Below are positions 58,801-64,000 of a DNA stretch of 64,000 bases, one piece after another (within the stretch, counting starts at the first letter, position 1; each line of letters begins with the position of its first letter). The translations under genes and the position numbers were made by a program. The notes beneath the pieces were generated by a model. The model searched no databases and was not told the origin of the DNA. It was given only the letters and a program-made list of their open reading frames with translations. The stretch is taken from NCBI GenBank assembly GCA_905203045.1, contig CAJKUH010000001.1:186001-250000 (forward strand), given 5' to 3'. The stretch comes from an uncultured Eggerthella sp. (GTDB lineage Bacteria > Actinomycetota > Coriobacteriia > Coriobacteriales > Eggerthellaceae).

Positions 58801-61800
58801 CAACCTACGATGGCAAGGATCATAGCGCCGGCATCGCCAAGGCAGAAGACAAGAATGGCGGCCAGCTCACCATTGAATACAGCGCCGATGGCCAGAATTG
58901 GACCACCAACCCTGCTGAAATCAATGCGAAGAACGTAAACGACTCCAGGAACGGGGAGAACGGAAAGAACGCCAAGGTCCAAGTTCGTGTATCCAGCCCG
59001 AACTACACCGGTTATGTAACGGGCGAAGAGTCCATCACCATCACCAAGCGCGTTGTTTCGCTCACGTCCGATACGGCAAGCAAGCCTTACGACGGCACGC
59101 CTCTTACACGTCCTGATGTGACCGTTGCTGGCGACGGCTTTGCTGATGGTGAGGTTTCTGACGTTAAGGCAACGGGTACGGTAACCAATGTCGCCGAAGG
59201 TCCGGTAAACAACACCATCGTGTACACCACGGGTGATGGCTTCAACAACGATAACTACGAAATTTCGAAGACCGAGGGCAAGCTGAGCATCACGCCTGGT
59301 ACCGGCATCGCTAACAAGGTAACGCTCAACACGGCAAGCTTGGGCCATCTCTACGACGGCACCGAACACAAGCTGCCTGCCTCCAATGCAAAGGCGAGCG
59401 ACGATAGCCCGCTGGTAATTGAATACAGCGTTGATGGCAAGAGCTGGACGAAGGATCCTTCTACCATCACGGCCGTTAACGTTCGCGATAGCAAGAAGGT
59501 TCAGGTCCGCGTTTCCAGCACCAACTTCTCTGATACGGTAACGGGTGAAGCTCAGCTGAACGTTATTCCCCGTAGGGTTACGGTAACGTCCCAGACTGCT
59601 TCCAAGGTGTACGACGGCACTCCGCTTACCAAGCCTGAAGTAACCGTTGGCGCAAACCTCTTCCTTTCCGATGAGGTGACCAATGTTCGTGCAACGGGCA
59701 CGGTTACCAACGTCAGCGAAGGTACGGTAACCAACACTATTGCCTACGACACCACTAGCAAGTTCATTGCCGAAAACTACGACATTGTGAAGACCGAGGG
59801 TGCGCTCTCCATCACTGGTCAGAGCATCGTTCCTGACTCGGATCATCCTGATACCTATAAGGGTGTCACCATCAATGACCCTTCTGATTCCGTATACGAC
59901 GGCAAGGATCACAAGTGGACCCCCGAGGTGAAGGATGCCAACGGCAAGGCTCTGACCGAGGGCACCGATTACACGGTTTCCTATGACGCAACCGACTTCG
60001 TTGATGCGAACACCATCACGGTGACCATCACCGGCAAGGGCAACTACTCCGGCACCGCTACGAAAACCTACAAGATTACCCCTGCTCCGTTGAAGGTAAC
60101 CACGCCTTCAGCAAGCAAGGTGTACGACGGCACGCCTCTTACCGCTAAGAAGGGTACTGCCGAAAACATCGAGGGCCTGGTTAATGGCGAAACCGCAACC
60201 GTAAAGGCTTCGGGCTCCCAGACCGAGGTGGGCACTTCCAACAACACCTATGAGGGCATCGAGTGGGGTACCGCTAAGGAATCCAACTACACCATCACCT
60301 CCACGAACGAAGGCATCCTGAACGTCACGCCGAAGTCCATCGCCGATGAAGAACACGGCATGAACGTGGGCAAGCTGGAGAACGTAACTTACAACGGCCA
60401 TGAACAGGCGCAGAAGCCCGAGGTCAAGGATGGCAACACGACCCTGGTTGAGGGCAAGGATTACGACCTGTCCTATAGCAGCAACGTAACCGATGCTGGT
60501 GCGGTAACCGTCACGGTAACCGGCAAGGGCAACTATGCTGGTTCCGTCGACCGCACGTATCGGATTCTCCCTGCTCCGTTAAAGGTAACCACGCCCACCA
60601 CGAGCAAGGTCTACGACGGTACGGCGCTTACTGCTGAAGGTTCCATCGATGGCTTCGTGAACAACGAAACAGCCGACTTCACCACCACGGGCACTCAGAC
60701 CGCAGTTGGCAGCAGCACGAACACGTATGCCATCAACTGGACGGGTTCCGCTAAGCAGGGCAACTACACCATTTCCGAAACGCTGGGCACCCTTACCGTT
60801 TCCGAGTACGGGGATGAAGTAGTGGCTGCTGCGGTGGGCGGCACCTATACCTACGACGGCAAGGCTCACGGTGCCACCGTTCAGGTTTCCGGCCTGCCCA
60901 CCGGCTACACCGTGAAGGAAGCATCTTCCGATGCCGCCGCTACGGACGTAACGGCGGAAGACGTAACCGCCAACGTTGACCACCTGGTAATCGTGAACGC
61001 CGCTGGCGAAGACGTAACCAACAAACTTAAGATCACTAAGACTTCCGGCACCATCAAGGTGAACCCCGCAACGCTTACGGTAACCACCCCGAGCGCAAGC
61101 ATGCCTTACAACGGTTCCGCCCTTACTGCGGAAGGCAAAGTCAGCGGCTTCGTGAACAACGAAGACGCAACGTTTACCACCACTGGTTCCCAAACCTTGG
61201 TTGGTACCAGCAAGAACACGTACCAGATCGATTGGAACGGCACCGCTAAGCAGAGCAACTACACGGTAGACGAACGCTTGGGCACCCTTGAGGTAACCAA
61301 GAACCAGGCTGCTGTCGTGATTGTTCCCCAGGGTGGCACTAAGGTCTACGACGGCACGGCGCTTACCAGCACCGGTGCAACGGCCTATGGCCTGCCTGCT
61401 GGTTACACGGTTTCCGCAACAACCGCTGGCGCTCAGGTAGATGCGGGCAATTCGCCTGCCACCATCGCTTCGTACACGATCACCGATGCTGCAGGCAAGG
61501 ACGTAACCGACCAGTTCGGCAACGTTTCCACGGGCTCCGCAAACCTCACGGTTACGAAGCGCCCTGTAACGCTTACCTCCCAGGGCGGTACGTGGACTTA
61601 CGACGGCGATGCCCATAAGAACGAAGCGGTTGAGGCAAGCTCCGGTGAAAACGAGGGCTTTGTAGATGGCCAGGGCTTCGATTACACCAACTTCGCAAGC
61701 ATCACGGCGGTTGGCACGGTGGCTAACACCTTCGAATACCAGGCGAAGGAGGGCACCAAGGCCGAAAACTACGAGGTGAAGGTTGCTACCCAGAACCTGG

Positions 61801-64000
61801 TTGTTGAAGCGAAGAGCATCGATCCGAGCGTTGAGGCAAGCATGAGCGTCGATTCGCCGAGCGATGTGACCTACGATGCCAAGGAGCACAAGTGGGCTCC
61901 GGTAGTGAAGGATGGCGATAAGACCCTGGTAGAGGGCACCGACTACACGGTTACCTACCCCGAGGGCCAGGACTTTACCAACGTGAAGGGCGCCATCACG
62001 GCAACCATCACCGGCATCGGCAACTACAAGGGTGCGGTAAACCGCACGTACCAGATCACGCCTGCTTCGGTACAGCTTGCATCCAACACGCACGAGTTCA
62101 CCTACAACGGTACGTATCAGTCCGATGATGAAGTTAAGGTTTCCGGTGCCGATGCCCTGTTCAAGAGCCAGGTTGATGACTTGAAGGCAACCGGCAAGGT
62201 AAAGGATGTGGCCGAGGGCAAGGTTCCCAACACCATCGCCTACACCTGGAAGGACGGCTTCGCTTCCAGCAACTACAAGATCGAAACCACTACCGGTGAG
62301 CTTTCGGTAAAGGCAAAGGACATCACGCCTTCCGAGGAAACCGGCATGGCGGTAAACGATCCGTCCGACATTGTGTACGACGGCAATGAGCACAAGTGGG
62401 TGCCTGAAGTAAAGGACGGCACTAAGGTCCTGGTAGAAGGCTCCGACTACACGGTTGCTTACAGCAAGACCGACTTCACCAACGTGACGGGCGATATCAA
62501 GGCGACCATCACCGGCATCGGCAATTACACCGGCACGGTGGAAAAGCACTACCAGATCACCAAGCGCGATGTAGTGGTGGCAAGTGAGTCTGCTTCCAAG
62601 ACTTACGATGGCACAGCTCTGCAGAAGCCCAATGCGTTTGTGCCCGGCGCCAGCCCATATGATTTTGTTTCCGGCGATGCTACGTACAATGCAACGGGCA
62701 CCATCACCACGCCCGGTTCGGTGACGAACGACATCAACATTGCCTGGGCAAACGACACCGTTGCCAACAACTACAACGTAACCCTGCAGCCGGGTACACT
62801 TACCGTAAGCGCCAAGCCCATTACGGGTAAGGACATGACGGTTGGCACGCTGCCCGATGTTACCTACAACGGTACCGAGCAGATCCAGAAGCCCGAAGTA
62901 AAGGACGGCAACAACACCCTGACCGAGGGTACCGACTACGACCTTTCCTTCAGCGACGATGTGACCAACGTTGGCACGGTAACCGTTACGGTGACCGGCA
63001 AGGGCGGCTATACCGGCAGCACGCAGGTAACCTATCGCATCAACCCCGCAGTGCTTACGGTGAACACGCCCAGCAAGAGCAAGGCCTATGATGGCACGGC
63101 ACTTACGGCGGAAGGTTCCATCTCCGGCTTCGTGAACAACGAAACCGCCACCTTCGCCACCACGGGTTCGCAGACCACGGTTGGCAGCAGCGCAAATACC
63201 TATTCCATTAATTGGAACGGCACGGCAAAGCAGTCCAACTACCAGATCAACGAAACCGTTGGCCAGCTCACCGTTACTGAAAGCGAAAACGAGGTTGTGG
63301 TAACCACCACGGGCGGTACCTTCACCTACGACGGCCAGCCTCACGGTGCAACCGTTGCAGTGACCAACCTGCCTGCTGGCTATACCGCTCGGGCAACCTC
63401 CAACGCATCGGCAACCGATGCGAACGGTGATGGCATTGCCGCCACGGCTGACAACCTGGTTATCTACAACACCAACGGTGAAGACGTAACCGATAAGCTA
63501 AACGTCAAGCGCGTTGATGGCGCTATCAAGGTACTGCCCAAGGAGCTCAGCGTAACTACGCCCGATGCTTCCAAGGTCTATGACGGCGAAGCCCTTACCG
63601 CGGAAGGCTCCATCACCGGCTTCGTTCCTGGCGAGGAAGCAACGTTTACCACTACGGGTTCGCAGACCGATGAAGGCGATTCGCAGAACACCTACAGCCT
63701 TGCATGGGACGGCAACGCGAAGGAATCCAACTACACCGTTACGGAAAAGCTGGGTACGCTGCACGTTTCCCGTCAGACCATCAACCCTGAAGATCCTGAG
63801 AATCCGAAGGCATACGATGGCGCACAGGTGAGCTACCCCCAGGACGAAACCTATGACGGCCAAGAGCACAAGTGGGCACCTACCGTAACCAACAAGAAGG
63901 GGGTTGAGCTTGTTGAGGGCACCGACTACACGGTTTCCTACGACAAGTCGAACTTCACCGACGTTACGGGCGACATCCTGGTAACCATTACGGGCATCGG
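52869..64000 (+). CDS. giant repeat-built surface protein (adhesin), cut by window edge
   Basis: One frame stays open from the ATG at 52869 (GAGGTG before it) to the window end: 3,710 codons with no stop. Residues 31-50 form the core of a long signal peptide, with AYA-D near 56 as a likely cleavage site. A Ser/Thr/Lys/Asp-rich stalk (to about 325) follows. A KW-type YDG unit (54474-54666) is next, then a bacterial Ig-like domain (VTWSSSDSSILEIDPVTGEA, 54667-54890) and about three MucBP-type units (55272-55870). Beyond that lies a very long series of YDG/MBG-type beta repeats. Such proteins are normally anchored to the wall by an LPxTG signal, which would lie beyond 64000. Binding to mucin or other host glycans is inferred from MucBP. 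Confidence 0.9.
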   Translation, partial: MSAKNANNNAENAKNGKAAKSMTEHYTLGHKAVAVAMSTVMLGFGVPVNAPKDAYADTDAAAEQPSDQDSATSAKKSTEDTSAKKTESTKATDSSSASSSSSTATQNNSSKADSSSAKDAAKTDIKAETKTTADVKLSLGNASIKYQGQTIAAPTTKVTVPTKNAFKFTVAADNGYTLTKVTVKVSGKESTLTADGNGIYTVAAADVATGASIKLVTEKQVQAQPAADTTPIENTESQAPAASQPTADQTASGDSSADAGQSASGDADNQVSAGEGAGESDDQQGSEEADGNEASQDESADGQSEETSESDAAQLQALGNEFLSMLSDSNSAISGPTSVAQADTITLTYNGEGTPQFWNGGDGLFSTWQESADHKTLTLTATSNWAFNGSSKNATIYCAYIDNEGVWHTADSGAAQFTVTVTKRSFTLVQPDPVAAGADHFWIPSIIDNATGKVISLSDAPGGSFYPFEYYRDGVKIENASQYYHSAEEFSKPGKYTVVVKPNSGWIYDFQGEVTIVVPTVGEQEFDTDNPKDYVYDGNPHKWAPTVTDSDTGAVLTEGTDYDLAYSTNDFTNPGTITVTIKGKGAYKNSNATKTYRIIKVSILGKDSIKEGEKTTYKPDGFTSDVTWSSSDSSILEIDPVTGEATGVYPGKVTIWAVDKEGHAASKDVTVTRDEQNGAWVYVYTKVVYNGLDLSSSAEGRAKAKELGLSVNDHGWFTLGKVWVGGIKNPTRGGIHNTEYQQKTLANLSKVERFNANGNINFNDITWNDYVGSADGADNYVGYNTWTWHLDGNVDIKSMTKVNVHYVEKGNPSNELGSDQITTTVGKEFDPASQKRDFEGYTFDSADPAFTPEEGQVKDVYLYYTKGTFPYTVKYVEKDTGEELHAPVQHGGEYGSEVTEDALNIQGYDVDAAQKTLKIGTDGNEITFYYTKKAIDYTVNYYVNGTTDKVQDSQTISGRTYGETVTADQPSVGGYTLVPGQNPTITLSEDTHEINVYYYKNVALTANSGTETYDGTEKSVSGFTGAPNDADFSSISVGTKGTDADTYPAQFPEGTKGTVDATGKYIVTDATDGQLVINPVKDEVVVTIKGNTDPQKYDGKEHSVSGYNVESISNSALAASDIALKSGVSASAKGTDANTYYMGLNSESFQLTGKAAKNFENVKFEVEDGYLDIAKRDVTLTSGSDEKAYDGTPLTKEEVTASGDGFADGEGADYTYTGSRTDVGESDNTFGYTLKSNTKAGNYNIETKPGTLKVTPMTDTVKVVIAEKSGNEMYDGTTKSLRGYDVKSIQINGKDTNLYHESDFAYTGGDADVAQGTDADSYDMGLTAAMFKNQNGNFKNVEFQIEDGQLVISPRPVTLTSASDHKPYDGTPLTNNQVTVGGKGFVEGQGATYNVTGSQTLVGSSNNAFDYTLNNGTLAKNYDITKTEGTLTVTNRDAQYEITVEANSNESTYNGKNQSLTGLKSTTFTVDGHTYTVSGLEASSGNVKNVGEYPVSITGTPVVKDAAGNDVTSEFKVNTKPGTFKINQRKVTLTSGYDKKVYDGTALTNGTVTASGDGFADGEGATYSVTGAQTEAGTSNNDFTYALNEGTLASNYTIETKPGTLEVTPVTDRVTVTIQGATNTATYDGTEKSVSGYTTTIDGSSLYSDKDFTFSGTAEAKGTDVKDGGYAMGLAAGQFKNISGNFTNVEFVVNDGLLVISKRAVTVKSESHNFTYNGQAQTWSKASCDDDVFNAQTNGLTATGSVTNVGDEEKNAISYNWNEGCSADNFTITPDEGTLTVSPVQDEVTVTIKGHKGGGVYNGSEQTVEGYDFESSNDLYKASDFTFSGSAVVKGTDVKDGGYAMGLDAGQFQNTSKNFAKATFKVEDGQLNITQRKVALRSEGHTWTYTGETFTLPNVSGWQQSGDEGFVTGEVSDVTATGSVKNVGDEQTNAITWTNGTKFKASNYDIAKDEGTLKVEAGNDIAGYVTLAPADVTATYDGKDHSAGIAKAEDKNGGQLTIEYSADGQNWTTNPAEINAKNVNDSRNGENGKNAKVQVRVSSPNYTGYVTGEESITITKRVVSLTSDTASKPYDGTPLTRPDVTVAGDGFADGEVSDVKATGTVTNVAEGPVNNTIVYTTGDGFNNDNYEISKTEGKLSITPGTGIANKVTLNTASLGHLYDGTEHKLPASNAKASDDSPLVIEYSVDGKSWTKDPSTITAVNVRDSKKVQVRVSSTNFSDTVTGEAQLNVIPRRVTVTSQTASKVYDGTPLTKPEVTVGANLFLSDEVTNVRATGTVTNVSEGTVTNTIAYDTTSKFIAENYDIVKTEGALSITGQSIVPDSDHPDTYKGVTINDPSDSVYDGKDHKWTPEVKDANGKALTEGTDYTVSYDATDFVDANTITVTITGKGNYSGTATKTYKITPAPLKVTTPSASKVYDGTPLTAKKGTAENIEGLVNGETATVKASGSQTEVGTSNNTYEGIEWGTAKESNYTITSTNEGILNVTPKSIADEEHGMNVGKLENVTYNGHEQAQKPEVKDGNTTLVEGKDYDLSYSSNVTDAGAVTVTVTGKGNYAGSVDRTYRILPAPLKVTTPTTSKVYDGTALTAEGSIDGFVNNETADFTTTGTQTAVGSSTNTYAINWTGSAKQGNYTISETLGTLTVSEYGDEVVAAAVGGTYTYDGKAHGATVQVSGLPTGYTVKEASSDAAATDVTAEDVTANVDHLVIVNAAGEDVTNKLKITKTSGTIKVNPATLTVTTPSASMPYNGSALTAEGKVSGFVNNEDATFTTTGSQTLVGTSKNTYQIDWNGTAKQSNYTVDERLGTLEVTKNQAAVVIVPQGGTKVYDGTALTSTGATAYGLPAGYTVSATTAGAQVDAGNSPATIASYTITDAAGKDVTDQFGNVSTGSANLTVTKRPVTLTSQGGTWTYDGDAHKNEAVEASSGENEGFVDGQGFDYTNFASITAVGTVANTFEYQAKEGTKAENYEVKVATQNLVVEAKSIDPSVEASMSVDSPSDVTYDAKEHKWAPVVKDGDKTLVEGTDYTVTYPEGQDFTNVKGAITATITGIGNYKGAVNRTYQITPASVQLASNTHEFTYNGTYQSDDEVKVSGADALFKSQVDDLKATGKVKDVAEGKVPNTIAYTWKDGFASSNYKIETTTGELSVKAKDITPSEETGMAVNDPSDIVYDGNEHKWVPEVKDGTKVLVEGSDYTVAYSKTDFTNVTGDIKATITGIGNYTGTVEKHYQITKRDVVVASESASKTYDGTALQKPNAFVPGASPYDFVSGDATYNATGTITTPGSVTNDINIAWANDTVANNYNVTLQPGTLTVSAKPITGKDMTVGTLPDVTYNGTEQIQKPEVKDGNNTLTEGTDYDLSFSDDVTNVGTVTVTVTGKGGYTGSTQVTYRINPAVLTVNTPSKSKAYDGTALTAEGSISGFVNNETATFATTGSQTTVGSSANTYSINWNGTAKQSNYQINETVGQLTVTESENEVVVTTTGGTFTYDGQPHGATVAVTNLPAGYTARATSNASATDANGDGIAATADNLVIYNTNGEDVTDKLNVKRVDGAIKVLPKELSVTTPDASKVYDGEALTAEGSITGFVPGEEATFTTTGSQTDEGDSQNTYSLAWDGNAKESNYTVTEKLGTLHVSRQTINPEDPENPKAYDGAQVSYPQDETYDGQEHKWAPTVTNKKGVELVEGTDYTVSYDKSNFTDVTGDILVTITGI
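55272..55870 (+). repeat. MucBP-type repeats, three units
   Basis: Units of about 65 residues open with VNVHYVEKG, YTVKYVEKDTGEE and YTVNYYVNG and end in FYYTKK or VYYYKN, the usual start and end of MucBP domains. The domains are associated with mucin or host-surface binding. Confidence 0.75.
55871..64000 (+). repeat. YDG/MBG-type repeat array
   Basis: More than twenty units of about 70-90 residues, of at least two kinds. One carries (V/A)YDGTPLT, then DGFADGE and a NY.I......G.L.V ending. The other carries YDG.EHKW.P.VKD, then EGTDY and TITG.GNY.G. The second kind is seen at 59891, 60370, 61868, 62367, 62860 and 63845 as well as at 54474. Neighbouring units share long near-identical DNA words such as GGCAAGGGCAACTA, so expansion or loss of units by recombination is likely. 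The array continues past the window. Confidence 0.85.

Noticed and set aside
54036..63344. Very long open frames on the minus strand opposite the giant surface protein (1,958 and 921 codons)
   Set aside because: They mirror the repeat periodicity and codon bias of the plus-strand gene, lack ribosome sites and known domains, and the plus strand has clear signal peptide, MucBP and YDG motifs.

Overview
The window looks like chromosomal DNA from an anaerobic, gut-type actinobacterium of the class Coriobacteriia, probably Eggerthellaceae-like. The grounds are moderately high GC coding sequence, a Tat lipoprotein signal, PRC-barrel/MgtE and Coriobacteriia-style MFS genes, a CIRCE-controlled Hsp20, and a very large repeat-built surface protein. 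This placement is inference from gene content; there is no rRNA to confirm it.

Layout. 1-3.4 kb: the 5' end of an MgtE-type Mg2+ transporter (cut by the window edge), then a marR-MATE operon whose promoter carries three copies of a GGTACC-centred operator. 3.8-8.8 kb: tRNA-Arg(ACG), then a more AT-rich block encoding poly-gamma-glutamate capsule synthesis (pgsB/capB, a frameshifted pgsC/capC, pgsA/capA and a CapD-like gamma-glutamyltranspeptidase). It looks like an acquired island. 9.3-15.2 kb: an L-rhamnose operon transcribed leftward (pyk-rhaB-rhaD-rhaM-MFS permease), with pyruvate kinase translationally coupled to rhamnulokinase and no rhaA in view. 15.6-23 kb: a Gfo/Idh/MocA oxidoreductase, an M20 peptidase, an MFS transporter, a small zinc-ribbon membrane protein, murB, and a TetR regulator divergent from an MMPL/RND exporter.

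23-37 kb: the MMPL exporter with a YhgE/Pip-type partner, a TauE/SafE protein, a family 2 glycosyltransferase, a WecA/TagO-like enzyme, a MacB/FtsX-type ABC exporter with a long coiled coil, Hsp20 with a perfect CIRCE operator, and a membrane-anchored serine beta-lactamase-like protein. 37.2-38.5 kb: rplM-rpsI followed by two copies (one mismatch in 88 bp) of a hairpin-rich sequence, each ending in its own terminator. These are strong candidates for a duplicated small RNA.

38.6-46.5 kb: a signalling module made of a lipoprotein solute-binding protein without ABC permeases, a 1,298-residue hybrid histidine kinase with a degenerate GGDEF, a GGDEF-REC-HD-GYP protein and a lone Hpt protein. Together they could form a ligand-sensing phosphorelay that controls cyclic-di-GMP. 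47-50.9 kb: a reduced type IV pilus-like operon (GspF/PilC platform, four small pilin-like membrane proteins, PilT) with no PilB or prepilin peptidase here. 51.5-64 kb: a transglutaminase-like lipoprotein, divergent from a surface protein of more than 3,710 residues (52869 to the window end) with MucBP and many YDG/MBG-type repeats. Its stop and cell-wall anchor lie beyond the window.

Three surface or adhesion modules (capsule, pilus, giant adhesin) lie in one 64 kb stretch, with a c-di-GMP module just before the pilus and adhesin genes. That is compatible with coordinated surface remodelling, but no regulatory link is proven by the sequence.
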